DNA from: a virus
IMG/VR virus record: IMGVR_UViG_3300040811_000612
Coordinates: 1-20,504 of that record
DNA: 20,504 bases
Strand: one strand, 5' to 3'
Shown here: positions 1 to 8,583 of the stretch, piece by piece
Layout: each line of letters begins with the position of its first letter
Position numbering within the stretch: position 1 is the first letter of the stretch
Notes under the pieces: model-generated
The model's database searches: none
Seen by the model: the letters and a program-made list of their open reading frames with translations, nothing else
What the model was told of the DNA's origin: nothing
Translations under genes and position numbers: made by a program

Positions 1-789
1 AATGTATCAGGTAGACAAGTCGAAATAGTAGTTGGTTATAGAAATTTAGGTGAACTATCTGAAAAAATAAAACCTTTTTCTTACAGAGTTTTAAAAGATG
101 ATTGTTTAGATCTTCCTAAAAAAACTTTTATGAAAAGAGTTATACAGTTAACTGATGAACAAAAGAAACTATATAAACAAATGAAAGAACAGGCTTTAGC
201 TATGTTAAATGGTAAGATGACAACTACTGCAACTGTAATTACTCAAATGATGAGACTTCATCAAATTACATGTGGTCATTTCAAAGCAGATGATGACTCT
301 GTTCAAGAAGTAAAAAGTAATAGATTAACTGAACTGATGAATATACTTGAAGAAGTTGAAGGTAAGGCTGTTATATGGGCCCACTATAGACATGATATTG
401 AAAGTATATATCAAGCTTTAGAAAAAAAATATCCAGGTGAAACAGTTACTTATTATGGTGACACTACTACTGAAGATAGACAAAAAGCAATTAAAGAAAT
501 ACAAAACCCTGATAGTAAAGTAAGATTTATCCTAGGGACTCCACAAACTGGCGGATATGGTATTACACTAACTGGTGCTAGTACAATGATTTATTATTCT
601 AATGGTTATGATCTTGAAAAAAGACAACAATCAGAGGCAAGAATAGATCGTATTGGCCAAGAAAGACCTATGACTTATATAGATATAATTGCTGAAGAAA
701 CTATTGATGAAAAAATTGTAAAAGCTTTAAGAGATAAAGTTAATATTGCAACTCAAATAATGGGTGAAGAACTTAAAGAGTGGATTTAA
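1..789 (+). CDS. SNF2/DEAD-like helicase, C-terminal half (5' partial)
   Basis: The frame is open from base 1, so the gene begins upstream and the ATG at 130 is internal; 262 residues are visible. It resembles the C-terminal RecA-like lobe of phage SNF2/superfamily 2 helicases, ATP-driven DNA translocases usually placed in the replication or recombination module. Before residue 44 there is the typical linker with SYRV and DLP-K. Then come MRLHQITCG (about residues 123-131), motif IV (KAVIWAHYRHDIES), motif V (TPQTGGYGITLTGAS) and motif VI (EARIDRIGQ, around 634-660 nt), which carries the arginine finger region. The N-terminal Walker A and DEAH lobe lies outside the window. It is the only plus-strand gene, and its stop codon overlaps that of the convergent minus-strand gene by 2 bases. 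Family assignment is strong; the exact role is inferred. Confidence 0.93.
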   Translation, partial: NVSGRQVEIVVGYRNLGELSEKIKPFSYRVLKDDCLDLPKKTFMKRVIQLTDEQKKLYKQMKEQALAMLNGKMTTTATVITQMMRLHQITCGHFKADDDSVQEVKSNRLTELMNILEEVEGKAVIWAHYRHDIESIYQALEKKYPGETVTYYGDTTTEDRQKAIKEIQNPDSKVRFILGTPQTGGYGITLTGASTMIYYSNGYDLEKRQQSEARIDRIGQERPMTYIDIIAEETIDEKIVKALRDKVNIATQIMGEELKEWI

Positions 790-796
790 AGTTTTT
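770..796 (+). terminator. weak hairpin plus T-run at helicase stop
   Basis: AACTT (770-774) can pair with AAGTT (789-793). AAA (775-777) can pair with TTT (785-787) across a one-base bulge, leaving a loop at 778-784, with TTT at 794-796 following. This would be a very weak, AT-only intrinsic terminator spanning the helicase stop codon. No comparable hairpin with a U-run is seen for the opposing minus-strand transcript. Low confidence: such structures arise easily in AT-rich DNA. Confidence 0.2.
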
Positions 797-983
797 CAAA
801 TAGTATAATGATAATAGTAAACATACCCGCTACTAAAGCAGTCATTGCATAACGCATATGATTTTTAATTTCTTTAATATCGTTTTCTATTCCTGAAATT
901 TTTTGATGAGTTTGTTTTTGCATGATACGACAAAGCTTTTCGTGAGATTCTATTTTCTCTAAAGCTAAATCTTTTTTAGGCAT
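786..983 (-). CDS. small membrane protein, holin/XhlA-like
   Basis: 65 residues. Residues 1 to about 42 are charged and helical with heptad-like hydrophobic spacing (LEKIESHEKLCRIMQKQ, then GIENDIKEIKNHM), suggesting a coiled coil. Residues about 43-62 form a single hydrophobic segment (AMTALVAGMFTIIIILF) ending in EKL. This coiled-coil plus C-terminal membrane anchor matches XhlA/haemolysin-type phage lysis-accessory proteins and small holins. It is the last gene of the late module, a common place for lysis genes, and its start overlaps the previous stop (TAATG at 985-981). No endolysin is seen beside it, so a lysis role is inferred from architecture only. A membrane-bound virion or superinfection protein is an alternative. 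Confidence 0.7.
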   Translation of the reverse strand: MPKKDLALEKIESHEKLCRIMQKQTHQKISGIENDIKEIKNHMRYAMTALVAGMFTIIIILFEKL

Positions 984-1594
984 TACAACATTCCCAACTG
1001 TTGTAAGTATTGGTTATAATATTGAGCTACTCCACCTTGTGGATTTTCTCCTGCTTCTTGAGCTTGAATAATGTTTTGTAATGGATTGTCGTTTCCTTGA
1101 TTTAAAGGATTACCATAAGCATCTGTTTCACCTGATAATCTCCCTGACATATAGTTTTGATAAGCTTCTTCTAATTGTTGATCAGACATGTCAGAAACGG
1201 TTCCATAATTTAAACCTTCTATTTTACCCGCACCTATTACATCTCGAAAAAAATCTCTGTTTCTACCTGTAGTAAAATCTGAAAAATTTTGTATGCCTCC
1301 CTTTAAAAGATTTCCTAAAATACCTGTAAGACCAAAATTTGGAATATTAACTTCAGGTCTAAATTTTGTAAACCTATCCATAGTTTGTATATTTTTTAAT
1401 CTATTGTTTTCCAAACCACTTGCTGTATTTGCTCCACCATTATTAAATTGATCTGTATTTCTATCAAAACCACCGGCACCTCCAGTATCACCTGGCCCTG
1501 GAGCTACACTCCCACTTCCCATTCCAGTAGCACCTGCACCTAAGTCAGCGCCACCGCCTTGAAAGTATTTTCTAATTGATGTTATTCCTGGCAT
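983..1594 (-). CDS. Gly-rich virion-associated protein of unknown function
   Basis: 203 residues and no recognised enzyme motif. Residues 13-58 are a low-complexity Gly/Ala/Ser/Asn stretch, probably disordered. A central segment (about 84-115) has short hydrophobic blocks (FGLTGILGNLLKGG). The C-terminal part has a conserved-looking block, DQQLEEAYQNYMSGRLSG followed by DAYGNP (about 138-162), then another Asn/Gly/Gln-rich tail. I recall similar Gly-rich proteins at the end of the ejection-protein block in marine phages, but their role is not established. The start sits on TAATG overlapping the stop of the 1313-aa gene, with AGAGG upstream as ribosome site, so the two are probably translated together. 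Confidence 0.75.
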   Translation of the reverse strand: MPGITSIRKYFQGGGADLGAGATGMGSGSVAPGPGDTGGAGGFDRNTDQFNNGGANTASGLENNRLKNIQTMDRFTKFRPEVNIPNFGLTGILGNLLKGGIQNFSDFTTGRNRDFFRDVIGAGKIEGLNYGTVSDMSDQQLEEAYQNYMSGRLSGETDAYGNPLNQGNDNPLQNIIQAQEAGENPQGGVAQYYNQYLQQLGML

Positions 1595-4500
1595 TACATT
1601 AAACCTCTTTGTCTAAGACGTATTTGTTGTTCTTCTGGTGATAATAACGCCATTTCTGTTGGTGTCAATCCTTGAGCTGTGGCTAATTGTGTTTCTTGAT
1701 TAATAATTCCTAAATTAGGCATAGGTGTTGGAGGTAATGGTGTTTGTGCTAATGGTTCTTCTGTAGGTAACATTTCCATGAAATCTATTGGATCAACCAC
1801 ATCATTAAAATTCATATCTAAATTTAAACCTTTTAAATTATTTAACACAGCTCTAATTGCAGGTCTTGCTTGTTCATAAGGATTAACAATACCTATATTT
1901 TGTTCTATTTGCCTAAACTCTTTTCTTATATTATCCGATGGAACAAACGGAGAAAACTTAGCTCTAGTTAATCTTCTAAAATCATTTGAAAGTTGTCTTT
2001 CATTAAATTCTTTTCTAATATTTCTAGAAGGTGCACCTAAAATATTAGCTGCTAATAAATCTTTTCTCATTTCTTTTTGAACATTAAATCTAGCTTTGTT
2101 AGCTGCAATAAATCTTTGTAAAACATCTTGAGGAGTTTTAGGTCCTCCTTTTAAAAGACCTTCATCACCACCTGTAAATAATCTACGCGATTCCCTTAAT
2201 CCTCTTTGATAATCTGCTAATTTAAAACCAAGTGATTTAACGGGATCTAATTTTACTACACGGAAACCAGCGAAACCTGTTAATTCATCAGGTAATTCAA
2301 AAAATTCACCACGTTTAGATGGTTTATCTGCAGCAGCTTGATAAATTCTATTTAGGGTTGGATAAGAGAAAGGTAACATTGCTTCTGCTAAGTGTTCTAT
2401 TGAGTTTTGAACAACCTGTCCAGGTTCAGTTTCTAGTTGTGTTTCAGTCCAAATTTGCTGACCTTCTCGAGTTCGACCTCCTCTTAATGTTAAATCTACT
2501 AACGCTTGTGTATATATTGCTTCTGATATAAATGGAGAAGCAAGTTCACCAGCAGCTTCATACATTCCTCTTAACAATCCAGGCATCAATGTTTTTTCAT
2601 CTGTAATACCTTGTTGAACATTATTTAAAACAGTATTAATAGGTCTAATAGCTGTGTCGTAAGCATTACCATGACTAAAGTCTACATATTTTAAATCTCC
2701 TGTTTCTTCATCTCTAACAGGTAGTATTGTAGAATTTTTTGACCATTCAGGCAAATATCTACGCATTGCATCTATTTCTTCATTTGATACATCATACAAG
2801 GCTTGAAATCCTTTAGTAAGACCATACGGAGCAACTCCTAACACTGTGGTAAGTCCCAATAATCTTTTATATCCAATCGATCTTAAAGCAGGATCATTTA
2901 TTTCTTTGATAGCTCTATGTGCAATATTAGTTGTAGTTCTTAATATTTCTGATGGAAATGACATAAATGTACCAAGAGGTAAACGTCTTAGAGCTCTAAC
3001 TGTATCAGACACATACGCATAATTAGGCACAGTGTTTCTTACAATATCAGCCGCTTCGTTGTCTAATAAATCATCTGTAAATTCTCTACCTGCTTTTGTA
3101 AACGCATTTTTTAATCTTGATCTTTCAACTGCAAAGTTTGCTATCTTAAATAAATCGTCTTCCGCGGTATATAAATCTTCTGCAAACTTCATTCCTTTTT
3201 TTGCACCTCTTATTGTGCCACCAAAAAGTTTTTTACCCATTGATTCTAAAGGTTTATCTAAATTTAAATTTTCACCAAATCGAACATCTTTTAAAAGATT
3301 TTTTATATCTCCTAATTGCACTTGTGAATTTACTACACCTAGTTTTAATAGTTTTCTATATTGTTCATTTTGTTCTGCAGTAGTTTTTCCAACCTGTAAA
3401 TTACCAAAAGCTTCTTTAAAAGCTTTTCCAACAGTAATTGGATTTTCAAACATAATACCATTTGCTGCAGAAAAACCTGTCGCAGAAAATAAATTTCTAA
3501 AGTGTGTGACCGGTGATAGAATTGTTTTAGCAACTTGAGCTGCTCCTTTTGGAGCTAATATTAAATTTCTATACATCCAAGTCCCTAGCTCCTCGATACC
3601 AGTTGCCCCTTCCCTTGGTTCAAATAAACCTTTAAATGCTCTTGAGCTATCTCCAAGACCTTCTGCAATTGCTTTAGATGTGTATAAACCCTGTAATGGA
3701 TTCACTGCAAAATCATCTTTAAAAAAAGGTGCTAGATATTTATCTAATTCTACTATTTCTTGATTGGGTAATGCTCTTTGAGCTTTTAAATTTTTTACAT
3801 CATCTAAAGTAAAAAAGAAACCTTCTTCTCCAGCTCCTCCTGCTTTTGCACCAGATGATACATCAAACTTTATTTTATCATCATTTTTTGCCAAAGACTC
3901 TAGTAATTCGTTTCTTCGTGCAACACTCGATAATCTTGCCATGCCATTGTATATAGAATATCTTGGATCTTCCATCTTTCCAAAATAGTCTCTAAATATT
4001 TTACTTCCTTCTCCAATAACTTGATCTACTTTCTGACCATTTATATCTCTTGTTACAATTTGTTTAAAATATTTTTTAGTAACAACATCATCGGCTCCAG
4101 GTGTTAAATTTATATATTTAGTAAAAGATAATTGTTTAGGTGATTTAGCTTCTGTTGCATTTTTATATATATTATTAACTAACGTGTCTGCTTCCATATC
4201 TGTTAATCCATTTTTAATGGGATCAAAATTAGGATTTTTTCTATTTGCAAATCTATGATATCTTTTAAATAATTGTTTTACGTTTTTAGTTGCATCATCT
4301 GTTGGTTTATAACTTAAAAAAGGTATAGAAGATTTGTCTTCAAATATTTGATATGTGTTACCTAAATATTCTTTTGTTCTTTCACCTAATAAACTTTTTA
4401 ATTGAGCAACGTCTTTAGGTGCATTTGAACTTGCGTCTATTAATGATGTAAATTTATTTCTACTAATATCTATTATATCAAACAAGTTATTAACACCCTC

Positions 4501-5535
4501 TTGATCAAGACCTTTTGCTTTTAATATTTCTTCTAAAGATTCTCTAGCTGGAGCATTGATAGGTTCATCTAATTTACCAGAAAACATTGCTTCATTAATT
4601 TCTTTTAAAATTTTTTGTTTTTCTATTCCCGTAGATTTACTAAAAGAAGACTTTAAAACAGGAAACATTTTGTCTACCTCTTTGTCTATACCTTTAACTA
4701 ATTCCATTGCTTGATTAGTATCAGCCATAGTTGCGCCTTTTTCAGCCATTTTGGCTTCAAAAATTTCTTGTGGTTTAGCACCTCTTGCTCTTAATGCAGA
4801 ATAAGTTTTATTAAAAAATTGATCTAGTTTTGAGTTACTAAACTCTATTCGCTTACCTCTTGTCGCTGCAGCCTTAATTCCTTTTGCAGCTCCATACACA
4901 ATTGGAGTTATTAATATAGATTCAGCTCCAAACTTAGCTCTATTTAATAATTTTCTAGCAGCGTCTTCTTTACCACCTTCATCTGTTACTTCTTCAAGTT
5001 GAGTAGGCCCTGCTTCAAAAGTATCTCCTAAACTTCCAATGTCTTCAACATCAGCAACAAAAGCTTCTCCAGCAGCTCCCCCTAACACACCCGCTGCAAA
5101 TCTTTTAGCGTTTGATCTTTTATTTAAACCCACTGCAGTATTAACTGCTTTAGAAAGATTGGAACTAGCAAGGTTTGCATAGTTACCTGCTTTTTTTGCT
5201 TTTAATGCTTTATCAGCTAATTTAGTTGCTGCTTTAAAACCAATTGTTCCAGGGATAGCAACTGAAGTTAATGCTTCAGTTATTTTACCAATAGCTCTAT
5301 CTTCTGCAACTTCTTCAAATGGATTTATTTTATCAAAAAATTTTTCTACATCTGCCGCCGTGTTTGTATCTAAACCTAAATCCATAAGTTCAGCTCCTAA
5401 AGATACAACACCTTCAGGTACTTTTAAAACACCTGATGCAATTCCAGCCAAAGCTGCAACTATTGCATTTGTTTCACTTCCTAATTCTTCTTCTGCTAGT
5501 GTTAGAGGTTCAAATTCGTCAAATTTTGTTGACAT
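1594..5535 (-). CDS. giant internal virion (DNA ejection-type) protein, 1313 aa
   Basis: Largest gene in the window. Residues about 20-230 are rich in Ala/Gly helices with hydrophobic stretches (AIVAALAGIASGVL; RFAAGVLGGAAGEAFVA), suited to membrane insertion. About 250-420 is charged and helical. About 660-905 holds what looks like the best-conserved block: TILSPVTHFRNLFSA (671-685), LYTAEDDLFKIANF (788-801) and LRRLPLGTFMSFPSEILR (849-866), then a hydrophobic helix around 890-905. The tail is Pro-rich and ends with LTPTEMALLSPEEQQIRLR. Size, composition and its place last of four helical virion genes suggest an ejected inner-core protein analogous to T7 gp16, delivering DNA through the cell envelope. 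No lytic transglycosylase or polymerase active site was found by eye. Its Shine-Dalgarno (TAGGAGG) contains the stop codon of the preceding gene. Role inferred; gene certain. Confidence 0.85.
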   Translation of the reverse strand: MSTKFDEFEPLTLAEEELGSETNAIVAALAGIASGVLKVPEGVVSLGAELMDLGLDTNTAADVEKFFDKINPFEEVAEDRAIGKITEALTSVAIPGTIGFKAATKLADKALKAKKAGNYANLASSNLSKAVNTAVGLNKRSNAKRFAAGVLGGAAGEAFVADVEDIGSLGDTFEAGPTQLEEVTDEGGKEDAARKLLNRAKFGAESILITPIVYGAAKGIKAAATRGKRIEFSNSKLDQFFNKTYSALRARGAKPQEIFEAKMAEKGATMADTNQAMELVKGIDKEVDKMFPVLKSSFSKSTGIEKQKILKEINEAMFSGKLDEPINAPARESLEEILKAKGLDQEGVNNLFDIIDISRNKFTSLIDASSNAPKDVAQLKSLLGERTKEYLGNTYQIFEDKSSIPFLSYKPTDDATKNVKQLFKRYHRFANRKNPNFDPIKNGLTDMEADTLVNNIYKNATEAKSPKQLSFTKYINLTPGADDVVTKKYFKQIVTRDINGQKVDQVIGEGSKIFRDYFGKMEDPRYSIYNGMARLSSVARRNELLESLAKNDDKIKFDVSSGAKAGGAGEEGFFFTLDDVKNLKAQRALPNQEIVELDKYLAPFFKDDFAVNPLQGLYTSKAIAEGLGDSSRAFKGLFEPREGATGIEELGTWMYRNLILAPKGAAQVAKTILSPVTHFRNLFSATGFSAANGIMFENPITVGKAFKEAFGNLQVGKTTAEQNEQYRKLLKLGVVNSQVQLGDIKNLLKDVRFGENLNLDKPLESMGKKLFGGTIRGAKKGMKFAEDLYTAEDDLFKIANFAVERSRLKNAFTKAGREFTDDLLDNEAADIVRNTVPNYAYVSDTVRALRRLPLGTFMSFPSEILRTTTNIAHRAIKEINDPALRSIGYKRLLGLTTVLGVAPYGLTKGFQALYDVSNEEIDAMRRYLPEWSKNSTILPVRDEETGDLKYVDFSHGNAYDTAIRPINTVLNNVQQGITDEKTLMPGLLRGMYEAAGELASPFISEAIYTQALVDLTLRGGRTREGQQIWTETQLETEPGQVVQNSIEHLAEAMLPFSYPTLNRIYQAAADKPSKRGEFFELPDELTGFAGFRVVKLDPVKSLGFKLADYQRGLRESRRLFTGGDEGLLKGGPKTPQDVLQRFIAANKARFNVQKEMRKDLLAANILGAPSRNIRKEFNERQLSNDFRRLTRAKFSPFVPSDNIRKEFRQIEQNIGIVNPYEQARPAIRAVLNNLKGLNLDMNFNDVVDPIDFMEMLPTEEPLAQTPLPPTPMPNLGIINQETQLATAQGLTPTEMALLSPEEQQIRLRQRGLM

Positions 5536-5543
5536 ACATCCTC

Positions 5544-6554
5544 CTATCTAAATCTTTGAGACTCTGGTCTTTGTGCTATAATTTGAGTTTCCTCTTCAAA
5601 AGAACTAGGTCTGTTACCCATTCCTCTTGCGTTTTGTGTTAATCTTTTTTCTTCAATAATTTCTTCTCCAGGTTCTACTTTAATTGAAGTATCTTCAATA
5701 GTGGTAGATGTAAATGGATCAGGTATAATTGAAGGTCTACCGCTTTGAATTTTTACATAAGTTTTATTAGTGGGATCTAAATATATTCCATCTGGTAAAG
5801 ATTTAGCAGCTGCACCATAATCTAGTTTTCCGTTTTTAATGAAGCCAATGATAACACCACCTCTTGCTCCAATATCTAAACCAGTTGCCTCTTTAACTTT
5901 TTTAGAATTTTGTTGAAATTCATAAACTGCCGCAGCTTCGGGAAAAGATAAATCTTCTTGTTTTTGAATAACTTCTATCCTATCCATTTCTTGAGCTTTT
6001 TTAAATCTTTGACCAACTCCAAAACTTTTTTCTTTTTGTATATCTCCCGCTAATTTATTTATTTGTTCTTGTGATGCATCAGGTCCTAAAATTACTTTTG
6101 CTTCTTCAACAGCCTTAGCTAGATCTTCTTTATTTTTTAACATTTGTAATCGTTCTGCACCTTTTTGTGCAATAGCTGTTTTAGCAGTTAACATTTTTGC
6201 AGGGTCTTGTCTTAATCCCTTCATTTCTGTTAATGCTTGTTCAGTTGGTTTTTTAAATGCAGTTGCAATAGAACCTAGTGTTCCTTTACCTGCACCTTCA
6301 CCAGATACTAAACCTAAGCCACCTCTAATTAATAAATTAGCAAGTACATCTTTTCTTTCTCTTGCTACATCTCTACCATAACCTGCTTTTGCAAGTTCGT
6401 ACGTTTCTTGTAAATACGGATCATCTTCAAGTAATTTTTCAAAATCAACAGCGCCACCTGTTTCGTAATTATTTCTAGGTGCAGCTAAAGACATTACACC
6501 TTCTTCAACCTTACCACCTTTTCTAAACATGGGTCTTTTTAAAATTTTACTCAT
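5544..6554 (-). CDS. putative internal virion protein, 336 aa
   Basis: The N-terminus carries a Gly-Gly signature (RPMFRKGGKVEEGVMSL, about residues 7-23, then YETGGAVDF). Next comes a helical region with GGLGLVSGEGAGKGTLGSI (78-96) and AFKKPTEQALTEMKGLRQDP (99-118). Residues about 120-220 are a long Lys/Glu/Ala-rich, probably coiled-coil segment. The last 100 or so residues look like a small beta-rich domain followed by a charged tail. I place it among the inner-core or ejection proteins because it sits between the 276-aa Gln/Ala-rich protein and the 1313-aa giant. No enzymatic motif is visible. The start at 6554 follows the upstream TAG stop at 6563-6561, and the TAGGTAG around that stop gives only a weak ribosome site. 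Confidence 0.75.
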   Translation of the reverse strand: MSKILKRPMFRKGGKVEEGVMSLAAPRNNYETGGAVDFEKLLEDDPYLQETYELAKAGYGRDVARERKDVLANLLIRGGLGLVSGEGAGKGTLGSIATAFKKPTEQALTEMKGLRQDPAKMLTAKTAIAQKGAERLQMLKNKEDLAKAVEEAKVILGPDASQEQINKLAGDIQKEKSFGVGQRFKKAQEMDRIEVIQKQEDLSFPEAAAVYEFQQNSKKVKEATGLDIGARGGVIIGFIKNGKLDYGAAAKSLPDGIYLDPTNKTYVKIQSGRPSIIPDPFTSTTIEDTSIKVEPGEEIIEEKRLTQNARGMGNRPSSFEEETQIIAQRPESQRFR

Positions 6555-6560
6555 TACTAC

Positions 6561-7391
6561 CTATTTAATTAAATTATATATACCAGCGAGTGTTGATGCA
6601 ACTCCTAGCCCTGTCGATAATCCTGATGGTGATGGTTGTATCATTTGTTTTGTTTGAGCGGGATAGCCTGAAATTAAACCCATAACACCTTGTCCAAGTT
6701 GTTGAACGTTTTGAAAAGGTTGATACGCAGTTTGATATGCAAGTTGTTTTTGTGCATCAAAAATAGCTTGTTGTTGAGCTTGTTGACCAGCTCCTAATGC
6801 GCTTAAAGCACTTATCTGTTGACCTGCTAATGCAGGAGTAGTTCTTGCTAAATTCATTTGTTGACCAAAAGCTTGACTTGCCAATTGTTGCGCTTGACCA
6901 AAACCTTGTTGTAATAAATTTGCTTGTAGCGCAGCTCTGTTTCTATCAGATTCTCCTCCATAAACTGCTCTTTGCACACCTTCACGTCCTCCACCAAAAG
7001 CTCCTGCACTGATTGCTGATGCTGCTAAACCTGGTACACCTCTTTGCGCTTGAATATCATATTCTGCTAAAGTTGTATCAATAACATCTTTTTGATAAGG
7101 AGACATATATGCTTTATACGCATTAGGGTCTGATAATCCTGCAGCTGCTTTTAAAAATGGCTCATAAGAACCAATTCCTTGTAAAGCTAATTCTTCGGCT
7201 TTTTGAGTTAAAGCTCCTGGACCAGCTACAAACTTCTCTCCATAAAATTTAGATGGGTCAATATCTACTAATCCTTTTCCAGCAAATTGATCTGTTCCAC
7301 CGTAAGCTTTTGTTAATAAATCAGCAAAAGTTTTACCTAATCCTTCAATAAATTCTGCAGGTAGTTGTCTTATTTCTTGTACTTCAGCCAT
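6561..7391 (-). CDS. putative internal virion/injection protein, Gln/Ala-rich, 276 aa
   Basis: Residues about 95-142 hold the recognisable block: YMSPYQKDVIDTTLAEYD followed by ASAISAGAFGGGREGVQRA. This pattern (SPY-x-Q-x-V, later AGAFGG-x-R) recurs in phage virion proteins often labelled DNA-transfer or injection proteins. Residues 150-235 are strikingly Gln/Ala-rich and helical (QQGFGQAQQLASQAFGQQ). The C-terminus (about 250-276) has a short hydrophobic stretch, GLGVASTLAGIYNLI, which could contact membrane. The strong Shine-Dalgarno (GGAGG about 9 bases upstream) and the TAATG overlap with the preceding stop support the start at 7391. A T7 gp14/gp15 or P22 ejection-protein-like role is inferred from position and composition. 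Confidence 0.78.
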   Translation of the reverse strand: MAEVQEIRQLPAEFIEGLGKTFADLLTKAYGGTDQFAGKGLVDIDPSKFYGEKFVAGPGALTQKAEELALQGIGSYEPFLKAAAGLSDPNAYKAYMSPYQKDVIDTTLAEYDIQAQRGVPGLAASAISAGAFGGGREGVQRAVYGGESDRNRAALQANLLQQGFGQAQQLASQAFGQQMNLARTTPALAGQQISALSALGAGQQAQQQAIFDAQKQLAYQTAYQPFQNVQQLGQGVMGLISGYPAQTKQMIQPSPSGLSTGLGVASTLAGIYNLIK

Positions 7392-8566
7392 TAAACTTTT
7401 CCTCCATTTTCTAAAGTCTTCATTAGTCTATACATCTTTTGTGCACCAGTTTCAATGTTTCCATTACCGGCTCCCCTTACTGCATCTGCAGTCATAACAA
7501 ACTCATTTTTAGACAACATTGCAGGAACATCATCTGCTTTTTCTTTAATTCCTACAGGAACAAAACCACCTTCTTCTCTATAATCTCGTTCCATTATACC
7601 TGCTTGATTAGTTCTCATTATACCCATAGGCATGCCACCATCTGCTTTTTTAGTTCTAATTTCAGCCACTGCTTCTTTTATTAAATTGTTCGCTTCTTCT
7701 AAAGATAAACCATAATTTTCCATTAATTCTTTTCTTTTTGGTTTAAAATATTCATTAATCATAAAATCTTTAGTGCTCATTGTTTCTGTATCTTCTAGTT
7801 CACCATCTTCTCTAGGTAAACTTCTTACTGCCATCATTGTTCTTGCTATTTCAGTTGCTGCTTGTCTATCAGCATCTTCAGGAATAGGGTTATATGTTGT
7901 TGTATCAATTTGTAATCCTCTTGGAAGATCTTCTAAATTATTATCTGTTCCACCTTCTTCAAAACCAACTCTACCTCCTGTAGCTAAATCTTGTTTAGCT
8001 GCATATTCACCTAATTGTGAACTTGCAAATTCTTCTGCTTCTTCTTCACTAGCCTCTTTATTTATATTTTGATAGTATTGTTTTATGTATTGCTTAACAA
8101 CAGCTGGATCTCTTTGATAAGCTTTTTGTGCTTCTAATGGACTTCCAAATAAAGAAGTTAGTAAAGCCGATCCACCTAATATTTTTCCACCTGTTTTTAA
8201 AATATCACTTATTCCTCCACTCTTAGTAATTCCTTCAGCTAAACCTTTTAATGAATATTGTGGACCACCAGGAGTTTTAGAAAATAAACTAGCGCCGGGT
8301 AAATTACCTAACTTAAAACCAGACATACCTGCTCTTTGAAAAGGACCAAGTGCTCCTCCACCTAGATAATATCCACCAGCAGCTAATAATGCTGCCTTAC
8401 CTAAATCAGAAGACAATATATCTTTAATACCACCAGTAACACCTTTAACAGCTTTTTTAACTTTTTTAGCTATACCGCCAAATAAATATTTTTGCCTGGT
8501 TTCTAAATTCATGATTCCACCTTGGCTTTGTAATTGTCTATACATTTGTGATCTTGATATCGCCAT
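7391..8566 (-). CDS. virion protein with EKADDVPAML-type C-terminus, 391 aa
   Basis: N-terminal residues 1-50 are basic and Gly-rich (GGIMNLETRQKYLFGGIAKK, 16-35). A hydrophobic Ala/Gly segment (58-75, ALLAAGGYYLGGGALG) may be a membrane helix. Residues 120-145 are again Gly/Leu-rich. ATGGRVGFEEGG (195-206) is a Gly-Gly signature I associate with many marine phage virion proteins. The C-terminal 55 residues form the conserved block: GGFVPVGIKEKADDVPAMLS (333-352), then FVMTADAVRGAGNGNIETGA, then YRLMKTLENGG. Related sequences occur in phage tail or internal structural proteins. It is first of the four ejection-type genes and is preceded by a 55-bp gap with a candidate promoter. The ribosome site is weak (AATAAGAAT before ATG). 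Exact function unknown. Confidence 0.8.
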   Translation of the reverse strand: MAISRSQMYRQLQSQGGIMNLETRQKYLFGGIAKKVKKAVKGVTGGIKDILSSDLGKAALLAAGGYYLGGGALGPFQRAGMSGFKLGNLPGASLFSKTPGGPQYSLKGLAEGITKSGGISDILKTGGKILGGSALLTSLFGSPLEAQKAYQRDPAVVKQYIKQYYQNINKEASEEEAEEFASSQLGEYAAKQDLATGGRVGFEEGGTDNNLEDLPRGLQIDTTTYNPIPEDADRQAATEIARTMMAVRSLPREDGELEDTETMSTKDFMINEYFKPKRKELMENYGLSLEEANNLIKEAVAEIRTKKADGGMPMGIMRTNQAGIMERDYREEGGFVPVGIKEKADDVPAMLSKNEFVMTADAVRGAGNGNIETGAQKMYRLMKTLENGGKV

Positions 8567-8583
8567 ATTCTTATTAAAATTTT

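Noticed and set aside
3032-3538. 168-aa plus-strand frame
   Set aside because: It lies fully inside the well-supported 1313-aa minus-strand gene. Its Ser/Phe/Asn-rich composition is what an antisense reading of that gene would give, and it has no ribosome site or family pattern.
7773-8072. 99-aa plus-strand frame
   Set aside because: Antisense shadow of the 391-aa virion gene, with Ser/Leu-rich low-complexity sequence and no neighbours on that strand.
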